From contig NZ_CP107928.1 in assembly GCF_036030735.1 (NCBI RefSeq), positions 6,386,001 to 6,450,000 of the forward strand: DNA of 64,000 bases, given 5' to 3'. The DNA is from Streptomyces sp. NBC_00425 (GTDB taxonomy: Bacteria > Actinomycetota > Actinomycetes > Streptomycetales > Streptomycetaceae). The position numbers and the translations under genes were made by a program. The notes under the pieces were generated by a model that saw nothing but the letters and a program-made list of their open reading frames with translations, ran no database searches and was not told the DNA's origin. Below, in pieces: positions 28,166 to 37,520 of this stretch. Numbering within the stretch: position 1 is the stretch's first letter; each line of letters begins with the position of its first letter.

Positions 28166-29182
28166 ATGCTGAGTGAACGCAGGCTCCAGGTGCTGCGCGC
28201 CATCGTCCAGGACTACGTCGGAACCGAGGAGCCGGTGGGGTCCAAGGCGCTCACCGAGCGGCACAACCTCGGCGTGTCCCCGGCGACGGTCCGCAACGAC
28301 ATGGCCGCCCTGGAGGACGAGGGGTACATCGCCCAGCCGCACACCAGCGCCGGGCGGATCCCCACGGACAAGGGCTACCGGCTCTTCGTCGACAAACTGG
28401 CCGGCGTCAAGCCGATGACCGGCCCCGAGCGGCGCGCCATCCAGAACTTCCTGGACGGCGCGGTCGACCTCGACGACGTCGTGGCGCGGACGGTACGGCT
28501 GCTCGCGCAGCTCACCCGGCAGGTCGCCGTCGTGCAGTACCCGTCCCTGACCCGTTCGACCGTGCGGCACGTGGAGCTCCTCTCCCTCGCGCCGGCACGC
28601 CTGATGCTGGTGCTGATCACGGACACCGGGCGGGTCGAGCAGCGGCTGGTGGACTGTCCGGCGCCCTTCGGGGAGTCCTCGCTGGCGGATCTGCGCGCGC
28701 GGCTGAACAGCCGGGTGGCGGGCCGCCGCTTCAGCGACGTGCCGCGTCTGGTGGAGGACCTGCCGGACGCCTTCGAGGCGGAGGACCGCGGCACGGTGAC
28801 GACGGTGCTCTCCACGCTGCTGGAGACGCTCGTCGAAGAGAACGAGGAGCGGCTGATGATCGGCGGAACCGCCAATCTCACCCGCTTCGGACATGACTTT
28901 CCCCTCACCATCCGGCCCGTCCTGGAGGCCCTCGAGGAGCAGGTCGTGCTCCTCAAGCTCCTTGGCGAGGCGGGGGATTCGGGCATGACCGTACGCATCG
29001 GTCACGAGAACGCCTACGAGGGGCTCAACTCCACTTCCGTGGTGTCGGTCGGCTACGGTTCGGGCGGCGAGGCAGTCGCCAAACTCGGCGTGGTCGGACC
29101 GACCCGCATGGATTACCCGGGAACGATGGGAGCGGTACGAGCGGTGGCACGGTACGTCGGACAGATCCTGGCGGAGTCGTAA
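28166..29182 (+). CDS. hrcA: Heat-inducible repressor HrcA
   Basis: HrcA binds CIRCE and represses chaperone genes until heat shock. The 338-aa product has an N-terminal winged helix ([17 protein letters not shown] ... [20 protein letters not shown]) and the HrcA signature [11 protein letters not shown], followed by the dimerisation region with IGHEN and the C-terminal [18 protein letters not shown] 28166 has GGAGG 10 nt upstream. A CIRCE site upstream implies autoregulation. dnaJ follows with no gap. Confidence 0.96.
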   Translation: MLSERRLQVLRAIVQDYVGTEEPVGSKALTERHNLGVSPATVRNDMAALEDEGYIAQPHTSAGRIPTDKGYRLFVDKLAGVKPMTGPERRAIQNFLDGAVDLDDVVARTVRLLAQLTRQVAVVQYPSLTRSTVRHVELLSLAPARLMLVLITDTGRVEQRLVDCPAPFGESSLADLRARLNSRVAGRRFSDVPRLVEDLPDAFEAEDRGTVTTVLSTLLETLVEENEERLMIGGTANLTRFGHDFPLTIRPVLEALEEQVVLLKLLGEAGDSGMTVRIGHENAYEGLNSTSVVSVGYGSGGEAVAKLGVVGPTRMDYPGTMGAVRAVARYVGQILAES

Positions 29183-30319
29183 GTGGCCACGGACTACTAC
29201 GCCGTCCTCGGCGTGCGCCGCGACGCGTCGCAGGAAGAGATCAAGAAGGCCTTCCGGAGGCTCGCGCGCGAGCTGCACCCGGACGTCAACCCGGATCCGA
29301 AGACCCAGGAGCGGTTCAAGGAGATCAACGCCGCCTACGAGGTGCTGTCGGACCCGCAGAAGAAGCAGGTCTACGACCTCGGGGGCGACCCGCTGTCCCA
29401 GGCGGGCGGCGGTGGCGCCGGCGGCTTCGGGGCGGGGGGCTTCGGCAACTTCTCCGACATCATGGACGCGTTCTTCGGCACGGCGTCGCAGCGCGGGCCC
29501 CGCTCGCGCACCCGGCGCGGCCAGGACGCGATGATCCGGCTGGAGATCGACCTCGAGGAGGCGGCCTTCGGCACCACGAAGGACCTCCAGGTCGACACGG
29601 CGATCGTCTGCACGACGTGCAGCGGCGAGGGCGCAGCCCCGGGCACCAGCGCCCAGACGTGTGACATGTGCCGCGGCCGCGGTGAGGTGTCGCAGGTGAC
29701 CCGGTCCTTCCTGGGCCAGGTCATGACGTCGCGGCCGTGTCCGCAGTGCCAGGGCTTCGGCACCGTCGTGCCGACCCCGTGCCCCGAGTGCGCGGGCGAC
29801 GGGCGCGTGCGCTCGCGTCGCACCCTGACGGTGAAGATCCCGGCAGGCGTCGACAACGGCACCCGGATCCAGCTGGCGGGCGAGGGCGAGGTCGGCCCCG
29901 GCGGCGGCCCCGCCGGCGACCTGTACGTGGAGATCCACGAGCTGCCGCACGCGCAGTTCCAGCGGCGCGGCGACGACCTGCACTGCACGGTGACCCTGCC
30001 GATGACGGCGGCGTCCCTGGGCACGAAGGTGCCCCTGGAGACGCTGGACGGCCTGGAGGAGGTCGACATCCGGCCCGGCACCCAGTCCGGCCAGTCGATC
30101 CCGCTGCACAGCCGGGGCGTCACGCATCTGCGCGGCGGCGGGCGCGGCGACCTCATCGTGCACGTCGAGGTGCAGACCCCGACGAAGCTGGATCCCGAGC
30201 AGGAGCGGCTGCTGCGGGAGCTGGCGAAGCTGCGGGGCGAGGAGCGGCCCACGGGGCAGTTCCAGCCCGGACAGCAGGGACTGTTCTCGCGGCTCAAGGA
30301 CGCGTTCAACGGGCGGTGA
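29183..30319 (+). CDS. dnaJ: Chaperone DnaJ (second paralogue, DnaJ2 type)
   Basis: The 378-aa co-chaperone has a J-domain with the HPD tripeptide ([10 protein letters not shown], about residues 32-36), a Gly-rich linker (about 70-90), four CxxC zinc motifs (CTTC, CDMC, CPQC, CPEC, about 148-205) and C-terminal substrate-binding domains. It starts with GTG directly after the hrcA TAA. In streptomycetes the other dnaJ lies with dnaK and grpE; this hrcA-linked copy is usually called DnaJ2. It stimulates DnaK ATPase. Confidence 0.95.
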   Translation: MATDYYAVLGVRRDASQEEIKKAFRRLARELHPDVNPDPKTQERFKEINAAYEVLSDPQKKQVYDLGGDPLSQAGGGGAGGFGAGGFGNFSDIMDAFFGTASQRGPRSRTRRGQDAMIRLEIDLEEAAFGTTKDLQVDTAIVCTTCSGEGAAPGTSAQTCDMCRGRGEVSQVTRSFLGQVMTSRPCPQCQGFGTVVPTPCPECAGDGRVRSRRTLTVKIPAGVDNGTRIQLAGEGEVGPGGGPAGDLYVEIHELPHAQFQRRGDDLHCTVTLPMTAASLGTKVPLETLDGLEEVDIRPGTQSGQSIPLHSRGVTHLRGGGRGDLIVHVEVQTPTKLDPEQERLLRELAKLRGEERPTGQFQPGQQGLFSRLKDAFNGR

Positions 30320-30375
30320 CGGTGGGGGTGCGGCGGGCTGCTTCATCGCCCCCGCCGCCCCTTCCCTTCCCGTCC

Positions 30376-30450
30376 TCGGGGGCTGCGCCCCCGACCCCCC
30401 CCGCTTTTCGGCCCCGAAAGGGCCTCGTCCTCAAGCGTCGGACGGGCTGA
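30376..30450. repeat. Dispersed intergenic repeat with GC hairpin
   Basis: TCGGGGGC (30376-30383) and GCCCCCGA (30387-30394) form a perfect hairpin. The following block GGCCTCGTCCTCAAGCGTCG and CGGACGGGCTGA completes a sequence I recognise as recurring in many Streptomyces intergenic regions. It may end dnaJ transcription. Copy number cannot be judged from this window. Confidence 0.6.
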
Positions 30451-30518
30451 CGGTGACACCGGATGCCGAGGGGAAGGGTCGATTCGGACTTGTCCTGAGG
30501 ACGTGACAACATGCCGCC

Positions 30519-31655
30519 ATGTCCTCCGCGCTGACCGGTCTCCTCCCTCACCCGATCGTGCAGGCCCCCATGGCGGGCGGTGTCTCCGTCCCGCAGCTCG
30601 TGGCCGCCGTGTCCGAGGCGGGCGGGCTCGGATTCCTCGCGGCCGGGTACAAGACGGCCGACGGCATGTACCAGGACATCAAACAGCTGCGGAGCCTCAC
30701 CGGCCGCCCGTTCGGCGTGAACCTCTTCATGCCGCAGCCCGAGTACCCCGGTGCGAGCACCGGCTCCACCGGAGTGGCCCAGGCCGCGCTCCCCGCTGCC
30801 GGCGCCGTCGAGGTCTACGCCGACCAGCTCGCCGGTGAGGCCGTCTGGTACGACACCGAGCTCGGAGATCCGGACAGCGGCCGCGACGACGGGTACGACG
30901 CCAAGCTCGCGGTGCTGCTGGACAACCCGGTGCCGGCGGTGTCCTTCCACTTCGGCGTGCCGAGCGCCGAGGCGCTGGAGTCGCTGCGCCGCGCGGGAAC
31001 GTTCACGCTGGTCACGGCGACCACCGCGGAGGAGGCCCTCGCGGTGGAGCGGGCCGGCGCGGACGCGGTGGTCGTGCAGGGCGTGGAGGCCGGCGGACAC
31101 CAGGGCAGCCACCGGGACAACCCCGAGAACGACGGCTGCGGCATCGGTCTGCTCTCCCTGGTCGCCCAGGTCCGCGAGTCCGTGAACCTGCCGGTCGTGG
31201 CCGCCGGCGGCATCATGCGCGGCAGCCAGATCGCCGCGGTCCTCGCGGCCGGCGCGAGCGCGGCCCAGCTGGGCACCGCGTTCCTCGCCACCCCCGAGTC
31301 CGGTGCGCACGCCGTGCACAAGCAGGCGCTGACCAACCCCCTGTTCGTGCGCACCGAGCTGACCCGCGCCTTCTCCGGCCGCCCGGCCCGCGGCCTGGTC
31401 AACCGCTTCCTGCGCGAGCACGGCCCGTACGCGCCCGCCGCCTACCCGGAGGTGCACCACCTCACGGTGCCGCTGCGCAAGGCGGCGGCCAAGGCGGGGG
31501 ACGCCCAGGGGATGGCGCTGTGGGCGGGGCAGGGCCACCGGATGGCCCGCGAACTGCCCGCCGGACGACTGGTGGAGGTACTGGTGAACGAACTCGCCGC
31601 GGCGCGGACAGCGTTGTCACAGGGCTTCACGGCCGGTGAGGGCGGCGCCCGATGA
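30519..31655 (+). CDS. Nitronate monooxygenase (2-nitropropane dioxygenase family)
   Basis: This FMN-dependent enzyme oxidises nitronates. The 378-aa product has the family features: APMAGGVS near the N-terminus, the GFLAAGYKT turn, the VVQGVEAGGHQGSH segment with the catalytic His, and VVAAGGIM ... LGTAFLATPES near the C-terminus. CAACAT lies 6 nt before the ATG, suggesting a leaderless start. Its stop overlaps the rsmE start (ATGA), so the two are coupled. Confidence 0.92.
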   Translation: MSSALTGLLPHPIVQAPMAGGVSVPQLVAAVSEAGGLGFLAAGYKTADGMYQDIKQLRSLTGRPFGVNLFMPQPEYPGASTGSTGVAQAALPAAGAVEVYADQLAGEAVWYDTELGDPDSGRDDGYDAKLAVLLDNPVPAVSFHFGVPSAEALESLRRAGTFTLVTATTAEEALAVERAGADAVVVQGVEAGGHQGSHRDNPENDGCGIGLLSLVAQVRESVNLPVVAAGGIMRGSQIAAVLAAGASAAQLGTAFLATPESGAHAVHKQALTNPLFVRTELTRAFSGRPARGLVNRFLREHGPYAPAAYPEVHHLTVPLRKAAAKAGDAQGMALWAGQGHRMARELPAGRLVEVLVNELAAARTALSQGFTAGEGGAR

Positions 31656-32398
31656 CCGCCCCCGTCTTCGTCGTCGACGAACTCCCGCACGGTCGAGCCG
31701 AGTTCGTGCTGGACGGACCCGAGGGTCGGCACGCCGTCTCGGTGAAGCGGCTGCGGGCCGGAGAGGACGTCGTCCTCACCGACGGCGCCGGACGCTGGGC
31801 GCGGGCCGAGGTCGTCGCCGCCGAGGGCAAGGACCGGCTGGTCGTGCGGCTGGGCGAGACCGTCGAGGAGCCCGTCGAGACGCCCCGGGTCACCGTCGTG
31901 CAGGCGCTGCCCAAGGGCGACCGGGGCGAGCTGGCCGTCGAGACGATGACCGAGACCGGCGTCGACAAGATCGTGCCGTGGGCGGCCGCGCGCTGCATCA
32001 CCCAGTGGAGGGGCGAGCGCGGCGCCAAGGCGCTCGCCAAGTGGCGGGCCACCGCCCGCGAGGCCGGCAAGCAGTCCCGCCGGGTCCGCTTCCCCGAGGT
32101 CGCGGAGGCGTCGACCGCCCGCCAGGTGGCCGCGCTGCTGGCCCGGGCCGACTTCGCCGCCGTCCTGCACGAGGACCGCGACTACGGCAGCGAGCCGCTG
32201 GCCGCCGCCGAACTCCCCGCCGAGGGCGAGATCGTGCTCGTCGTGGGGCCCGAAGGGGGTGTGTCGCCCGAGGAGTTGGCGCTCTTCGAGGAGGCGGGCG
32301 CGAAGGCGTACCGGCTCGGCCGGAGCGTGCTGCGCACCTCGACCGCCGGCACGGCGGCCGCGGCCCTCGTCCTGGGCCGCACCGGCCGCTGGTCCTGA
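31652..32398 (+). CDS. rsmE: 16S rRNA m3U1498 methyltransferase RsmE
   Basis: RsmE methylates U1498 of 16S rRNA using S-adenosylmethionine through a SPOUT knot. The 248-aa product has an N-terminal PUA-like domain (HAVSVKRLRAGEDVVLTDGAGR) and C-terminal knot motifs VGPEGGVSPEELALFEEAGA and LGRSVLRTSTAGTAA. The ATG overlaps the upstream stop. In many actinobacteria rsmE follows dnaJ or a HIT gene, consistent with this neighbourhood. Confidence 0.94.
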   Translation: MTAPVFVVDELPHGRAEFVLDGPEGRHAVSVKRLRAGEDVVLTDGAGRWARAEVVAAEGKDRLVVRLGETVEEPVETPRVTVVQALPKGDRGELAVETMTETGVDKIVPWAAARCITQWRGERGAKALAKWRATAREAGKQSRRVRFPEVAEASTARQVAALLARADFAAVLHEDRDYGSEPLAAAELPAEGEIVLVVGPEGGVSPEELALFEEAGAKAYRLGRSVLRTSTAGTAAAALVLGRTGRWS

Positions 32399-32399
32399 C

Positions 32400-32463
32400 C
32401 GTCCGTCCGCCCGCTCGTACGGCGCCCCGTCCGTCCGCCCGTCCGTCCGCCCGTCCGTCCGCC
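32400..32463. repeat. 12-bp tandem repeats between rsmE and the VOC gene
   Basis: CGTCCGTCCGCC occurs three times head to tail at 32428-32463 and once more at 32400-32411. It lies in the 79-bp gap between the two genes. Confidence 0.85.
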
Positions 32464-32477
32464 CTTCGGAGGTTTTC

Positions 32478-32870
32478 GTGGAACTCGTCCAAGTCAGGCT
32501 GCTGGTGAGGGACTTCCCCCTCTGCTATCGCTTCTACTCCGACGTCCTCGGGCTGAAGCCGCAGTCGGGCGCGGAGCAGGGGCCGTACGAGAAGTTCAGC
32601 CCCGCCACCGGGTCGGCGGGCATCGCGATCCAGGACCGCGCGATGATGGCGGAGGTGCTCGGGGAGCTGGGCGACGCGGCGAACGGGCACCGTTCCCTCG
32701 TGGTGCTGCGCGTCGACGACCTGGACTCCTACTGCGCGGGCGTCACCGCCCGGGGCGCCGCCCTGATCCACGGCCCCGCCCCGATGACCGACCGCATGCG
32801 CGTCGCCCATCTCAAGGACCCGGAGGGGAACCTGGTGGAGCTTCAGGAATGGCTGCTGCTGCGCAGCTGA
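32478..32870 (+). CDS. VOC/glyoxalase-fold protein
   Basis: The 130-aa product is one vicinal-oxygen-chelate unit pair: VQVRLLVRDFPLCYRFYSDVLGL at the N-terminus and a C-terminal MRVAHLKDPEGNLVELQEW. The terminal Glu ligand is present and a clear N-terminal His ligand is not, so the enzyme activity is uncertain. GTG 32478 has GGAGG 5 nt upstream. The 3' end overlaps the convergent minus-strand gene by 59 bp. Confidence 0.86.
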   Translation: MELVQVRLLVRDFPLCYRFYSDVLGLKPQSGAEQGPYEKFSPATGSAGIAIQDRAMMAEVLGELGDAANGHRSLVVLRVDDLDSYCAGVTARGAALIHGPAPMTDRMRVAHLKDPEGNLVELQEWLLLRS

Positions 32871-33207
32871 GCGCGACCGCGGTGAACAGCTCCCAGCCGT
32901 CCAACTCCCCGTCCAGGGGCAGCAGTCCCCGCCGGACGGCCTCGTCGACGAAGGCGCGCACCACACCGGGTTCGTGCAGGTTGAGATGATGGCGGCGATC
33001 GCCCACCCCGCCGCTGTGCGCCCCGTATCCGCCGCCGCCCGAAGAGCGCCCCTCGCCGTCCCGGAAGACGATGCGGGTGCGCAGACCGTCCCGGTGCAGG
33101 GTGAGGATCTCCCGGCACGGCTGCCCGTCCCCGTGGCGGTGCCGGACCGTCCACCCGTAGACGGTCGTCCCGTCGACGACGAGGGTTCTGTGACGCCTGC
33201 CGCTCAT
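32812..33207 (-). CDS. Conserved small protein of unknown function, convergent overlap with the VOC gene
   Basis: The 131-aa product begins MSGRRHRTLVVDGTTVYGWTVRHRHGDG and contains LTLHRDGLRTRIVFRD and HHLNLHEPGVVRAFVDEA, conserved-looking motifs I associate with streptomycete hypothetical proteins. TACCGT lies 6 nt before its ATG, favouring expression. The last 20 codons lie opposite the end of the VOC gene. Function unknown. Confidence 0.72.
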   Translation of the reverse strand: MSGRRHRTLVVDGTTVYGWTVRHRHGDGQPCREILTLHRDGLRTRIVFRDGEGRSSGGGGYGAHSGGVGDRRHHLNLHEPGVVRAFVDEAVRRGLLPLDGELDGWELFTAVALSCAAAAIPEAPPGSPPGP

Positions 33208-33283
33208 GCGCCCACGGTATCCGCGCGGAACGTGACCGCATACGGGCTACCGCACCGCGCGCCCGAGTGGCACGCTGCCGTCC

Positions 33284-33775
33284 ATGGGGGCATTGAGACG
33301 TAATCGGCTGCTTCCGGCGGTGGCGGTCGCGGTCGCGGCGGTAGGCGTCGTGGCCTGCGAGCCGGGCGGACTGAGCACCATGTCCGTGGCGCACACCACC
33401 GACGAGGCCGCGACGGCCGAGATCCAGCGACGGCACGTGGACGTGCGCTGGCTGACCTGCACAGCTCAGTACAAGGACGAGAAGAAGGCGGCCGCCGTCG
33501 CCACCGTCGACTGCCGGGGCAAGACCTCCGACGGACGCGACATCACGGTCGAGGGCCGGATCACGCGGGCGGTCGACGGGGCCTGTGTGCGGGGGGATCT
33601 CACCGCGGTCGTCGGCCGGAAGCAGCTGTTCCGGGTGAGCGGGCTCGGCGACTGCAAGTCCGCGACGCCGTCGCCGGTCAAGCCGTCCGGTTCCGCCGCG
33701 CCCGGCGCCCGGCCGACCGTCACCGTGACGGTCACCGTCACCGAGACCGTCGGCTCGGGCGGCGTGGGGAAGTGA
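33284..33775 (+). CDS. Secreted lipoprotein, 163 aa
   Basis: The N-terminus MGALRRNRLLPAVAVAVAAVGVVAC is a lipoprotein signal peptide with a Val-Val-Ala-Cys lipobox. The mature part has three more Cys residues (near 58, 75 and 98), suggesting a disulphide, and a C-terminal Thr-Val repeat (TVTVTVTVTETV) that may be wall-spanning. CACGCT lies 7 nt before the ATG. It is followed by the tricorn protease gene; a functional link is possible but unproven. No known family recognised. Confidence 0.85.
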   Translation: MGALRRNRLLPAVAVAVAAVGVVACEPGGLSTMSVAHTTDEAATAEIQRRHVDVRWLTCTAQYKDEKKAAAVATVDCRGKTSDGRDITVEGRITRAVDGACVRGDLTAVVGRKQLFRVSGLGDCKSATPSPVKPSGSAAPGARPTVTVTVTVTETVGSGGVGK

Positions 33776-33820
33776 CCGAAACCCCTGACCAGCGGGCCCG
33801 GCGATGCATACAGTGATCCG

Positions 33821-36800
33821 GTGACCCAGTCCGCGACGCCTGCCGCGTATCTCAGATTCCCGCACCTGCACGGCGAATTGGCGGCCTTCGTCGCCGAGGA
33901 CGACGTGTGGCTCGCGCCCCTCGACGGCGGCCGCGCCTGGCGGGTCAGCTCCGACAACGTGCCGGTCTCCTCGCCGCGCATCTCGCCCGACGGCGCAACC
34001 GTCGCCTGGACGTCCACCCGTGACGGCGCGCCCGAGGTGCACATCGCCCCCGTCGACGGCGGGCCCTCGACCCGGCTGACGTACTGGGGCAACGCGCAGA
34101 CCCGGGTGCGTGGCTGGACCCCGGACGGCCGGGTCCTCGCCGTCAGCACCTACGACCAGGCGACCCTGCGGCGCAGCTGGGCCCGTGCCGTCCCCGTCGA
34201 CGGCGGACCGGCGACGACCCTGCCGTACGGGCCGGTCGGCACGGTCGCCCACGGCCCGCACACCGTGCTGCTGTCCGCGTCGATGGGCCGCGAGGCCGCG
34301 CACTGGAAGCGCTACCGGGGCGGCACCGCGGGCAAGCTGTGGATCGACCGGGAGGGCGACGGGGACTTCGTCCGCCTGCACGAGGAGCTCGACGGCAACA
34401 TCGAGTGCCCGGTGTGGGCCGGGGACCGTATCGCGTTCCTCTCCGACCACGAGGGCACGGGCGCGCTGTACTCCTCCCTCGCCGACGGCTCCGACCTGCG
34501 CCGGCACACGCCGCACGGGGGCGTCTCCCGCCCGGGCGAGGCCGAGGGCGGGGGCGGCTTCTACGCACGCCAGGCCGCCGGCGACGGCACCCGGATCGTG
34601 TACATGTCCGCGGGCGAGCTGTGGCTGCTCGACGACCTCGACGGGGCCGAACCGCGCCGCCTCGACGTCCGGCTCGGCGGCCAGCGCACCGACCGCCGCC
34701 CCTACCCGGTCGCCGCCTCCCGGTGGCTGGGCGGGGCCGCGCCCGACCACACCGCGCGCGGCAGCGCCGTCGAGGTGCGCGGCGCCGTCCACTGGGTCAC
34801 CCACCGGTCCGGGCCCGCCCGGGCGCTCGCCGCCGAACCCGGCGTGCGGGCCCGGCTGCCGCGCACCTTCCGCACGGAGGGGGAGGAGTGGGCGGTGTGG
34901 GTGACCGACGCCGAGGGGGAGGACGCGCTGGAGTTCGCCCCGGCGACCGGCGCGGCCCCCGGCGCCACCCCGCGCCGGCTCGCCGCCGGACGGCTCGGCC
35001 GGGTCCTCGAGCTCGCCATGGCGCCCGACGGCAGCCGGGCCGCGGTCGCCGCGCACGACGGACGGCTGCTGCTCGTCGAGCGGGAGACCGGAGAGGTCCG
35101 CGAGGTCGACAGCAGCCCCGACGGCGAGGTGTCCGACCTGGTCTTCTCCCCGGACTCGGCCTGGCTCGCCTGGTCGCACCCCGGGCCGCGGCCGCTCAGC
35201 CAGCTCAAGCTTGCCAACGTCACCGACCTGTCGGTCACCGAGGCGACCCCGCTGCGCTTCCGCGACTACGCGCCGGCCTTCACCCTCGACGGCAGGCACC
35301 TCGCGTTCCTCTCCACACGCGCCTTCGACCCGGTCTACGACGAGCACGTCTTCGACCTCTCCTTCGTGGCCGGCGCCCGCCCGCACCTCATCACGCTCGC
35401 GGCGACCACTCCCTCGCCCTTCGGACCGCAGCGGCACGGCAAGCCGTTCGAGGCTCCCGACAAGGAGGAGACGCCCGACAGCGAGGGCACCCCGACCACC
35501 CGTATCGACCTCGAGGGCCTCGCCGACCGGATAGTGCCCTTCCCGGTCGAGGCCGGCCGCTACTCCGGGCTGGCCGCGGCGAAGGACGGCGTGCTGTGGC
35601 TGCGGCATCCCGTGCACGGCGTCCTCGGGGCCTCCCGCGCCACCCCGGACGACCCCGGCCCCGACACCGAGCTGGAGCGCTACGACCTCGTCCACCTGCG
35701 CATCGAGCACCTCGCGTCGGACGCCGACCGCTTCGAGGTCAGCGGCGACGGCAAGCGGCTGCTGCTGTGGACCGACGGCAAGCTCAAGGTCGTCCCCAGC
35801 GACCGGCGCGCCTCCGGCGACGAGGACAGCGACAGCAACGTCACCGTCGACCTCGGCCGGATCCGCAGGGTCGTGGACCCGTCCGCCGAGTGGCGGCAGA
35901 TGTACGACGAGACCGGCCGGATCATGCGGGACAACTTCTGGCGGCCCGACCTCGGCGGCGTCGACTGGGACGGCGTCCTCGACCGCTACCGGCCCGTGCT
36001 GGAGCGGGTCGCGACCCACGACGACCTCGTCGACCTGCTGTGGGAGCTGCACGGCGAGCTCGGCACCTCGCACGCCTACGTCTCACCGCGCGGCGGCCAC
36101 CGCGGGGGCGCCCGGCAGGGCCTGCTCGGCGCGGACCTCTCCCGTCACGCGGACGGCAGTTGGCGCATCGACCGAGTGCTGCCCTCGGAGACCTCCGACC
36201 CCGACGCCCGCTCCCCGCTCGCCGCGCCCGGCGTCGCGGTGCGGGCCGGCGACGCGATCGTCGCCGTCGGCGGGCAGCCGGTGGACCCGGTCACCGGGCC
36301 CGGGCCGCTGCTGGTCGGCACGGCCGGCAAGGTCGTCGAGCTGACGGTGTCGCCGTCCGGCGGGGGCGAGCCGCGGCACGCCGTCGTCGTCCCCGTCGCC
36401 GACGAGGAGGCGCTGCGCTACCACGCGTGGGTCGCGGACCGGCGGGCGTACGTGCACGAGGCGTCGGGCGGCCGGCTGGGCTATCTGCACGTGCCCGACA
36501 TGCAGGCGCCGGGCTGGGCGCAGATCCACCGCGACCTGCGGGTCGAGGTGGCCCGCGAGGGCCTGGTCGTGGACGTCCGGGAGAACCGCGGCGGCCACAC
36601 CTCCCAGCTGGTCGTCGAGAAGCTCGCCCGGCGCATCGTCGGCTGGGACGTGCCGCGCGGCATGCGGGCGTCCAGCTATCCGGAGGACGCGCCGCGGGGC
36701 CCCGTGGTCGCCGTCGCCAACGAGTTCTCCGGGTCGGACGGGGACATCGTCAACGCGGCGATCAAGGCGCTCGGCATCGGGCCGGTGGTCGGGACGCGCA

Positions 36801-37057
36801 CCTGGGGCGGGACGGTCGGGATCGACAGCCGCTACCGGCTGGTCGACGGAACGCTCGTCACGCAGCCCAAGTACGCCATCTGGCTGGAGGGTTACGGGTG
36901 GGGCGTGGAGAACCACGGCGTCGATCCCGACATCGAGGTGGTGTGCGCTCCCCAGGACCACGCGGCCGCCCGCGACGTCCAGCTCGACGCGGCGGTGGCG
37001 TCGGCGCTGGCCTCGCTGGAAGCCACGCCCGCGAAGGTTCCGCCCGTGCTGCCCTGA
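33821..37057 (+). CDS. Tricorn protease homologue
   Basis: Tricorn is a large cytoplasmic self-compartmentalising serine protease that trims peptides released by the proteasome. The 1078-aa product has an N-terminal beta-propeller part (repeats such as SSPRISPDGATVAWTSTRDG), a second propeller (about residues 330-650), a helical core domain and PDZ domain (about 760-860). The S41-type protease region follows, with GYLHVPDM, VDVRENRGGH and the catalytic Ser in EFSGSDGD near residue 972. TACAGT 6 nt before GTG 33821 suggests a leaderless start. Length matches the family. Confidence 0.94.
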   Translation: MTQSATPAAYLRFPHLHGELAAFVAEDDVWLAPLDGGRAWRVSSDNVPVSSPRISPDGATVAWTSTRDGAPEVHIAPVDGGPSTRLTYWGNAQTRVRGWTPDGRVLAVSTYDQATLRRSWARAVPVDGGPATTLPYGPVGTVAHGPHTVLLSASMGREAAHWKRYRGGTAGKLWIDREGDGDFVRLHEELDGNIECPVWAGDRIAFLSDHEGTGALYSSLADGSDLRRHTPHGGVSRPGEAEGGGGFYARQAAGDGTRIVYMSAGELWLLDDLDGAEPRRLDVRLGGQRTDRRPYPVAASRWLGGAAPDHTARGSAVEVRGAVHWVTHRSGPARALAAEPGVRARLPRTFRTEGEEWAVWVTDAEGEDALEFAPATGAAPGATPRRLAAGRLGRVLELAMAPDGSRAAVAAHDGRLLLVERETGEVREVDSSPDGEVSDLVFSPDSAWLAWSHPGPRPLSQLKLANVTDLSVTEATPLRFRDYAPAFTLDGRHLAFLSTRAFDPVYDEHVFDLSFVAGARPHLITLAATTPSPFGPQRHGKPFEAPDKEETPDSEGTPTTRIDLEGLADRIVPFPVEAGRYSGLAAAKDGVLWLRHPVHGVLGASRATPDDPGPDTELERYDLVHLRIEHLASDADRFEVSGDGKRLLLWTDGKLKVVPSDRRASGDEDSDSNVTVDLGRIRRVVDPSAEWRQMYDETGRIMRDNFWRPDLGGVDWDGVLDRYRPVLERVATHDDLVDLLWELHGELGTSHAYVSPRGGHRGGARQGLLGADLSRHADGSWRIDRVLPSETSDPDARSPLAAPGVAVRAGDAIVAVGGQPVDPVTGPGPLLVGTAGKVVELTVSPSGGGEPRHAVVVPVADEEALRYHAWVADRRAYVHEASGGRLGYLHVPDMQAPGWAQIHRDLRVEVAREGLVVDVRENRGGHTSQLVVEKLARRIVGWDVPRGMRASSYPEDAPRGPVVAVANEFSGSDGDIVNAAIKALGIGPVVGTRTWGGTVGIDSRYRLVDGTLVTQPKYAIWLEGYGWGVENHGVDPDIEVVCAPQDHAAARDVQLDAAVASALASLEATPAKVPPVLP

Positions 37058-37160
37058 CCGGGGTCGCGGCCCGCGCCGGGGGCGCCCGCACGGGCCGGGG
37101 CGACGCGGTCGCCCCGCTAACATGCCCCCGTACTGATCAACCGGCTGAGGAGGAACCCGC

Positions 37161-37514
37161 ATGGCAGGGGAAGCGCAGGACGACTGTCTGTTCTGCAAGA
37201 TCGTCGCGGGGACCATTCCGGCGACGATCGTGCGGGAGACCGAAACGACCGTCGCCTTCCGGGACATCAACCCCCAGGCGCCCACCCACGTCCTGGTGAT
37301 CCCGAAGGCGCACCACGAGAACGCCGCCGCCCTCGCGGCCGCCGACCCGGCCCTCACCGCCGACGTGCTGCGCGAAGCCCAGGCGGTGGCCGACGAGGAC
37401 AAGCTGGACAGCTACCGCGTCGTCTTCAACACCGGCGCGGGCGCCGGCCAGACCGTGTTCCACGTGCACGCGCACGTCCTCGGCGGCCGCGGTCTGCACT
37501 GGCCCCCCGGGTAG
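37161..37514 (+). CDS. HIT family protein (HINT-like nucleotide hydrolase)
   Basis: The 117-aa protein has the histidine triad HVHAHV near the C-terminus and the N-terminal CLFCKIVAGTIP with a zinc-type CxxC, typical of HinT-like purine phosphoramidases. GAGGAGG precedes the ATG by 8 nt. TAACAT at 37118-37123 is a likely -10 box. It sits 6 bp before the RNase Z-like gene, so both probably form one unit. Confidence 0.94.
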   Translation: MAGEAQDDCLFCKIVAGTIPATIVRETETTVAFRDINPQAPTHVLVIPKAHHENAAALAAADPALTADVLREAQAVADEDKLDSYRVVFNTGAGAGQTVFHVHAHVLGGRGLHWPPG

Positions 37515-37520
37515 GCCGCC

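Noticed and set aside
32843..36073. A 1076-codon minus-strand open frame opposite the tricorn gene
   Set aside because: The tricorn domains are clear on the plus strand; the antisense frame is composition-driven.
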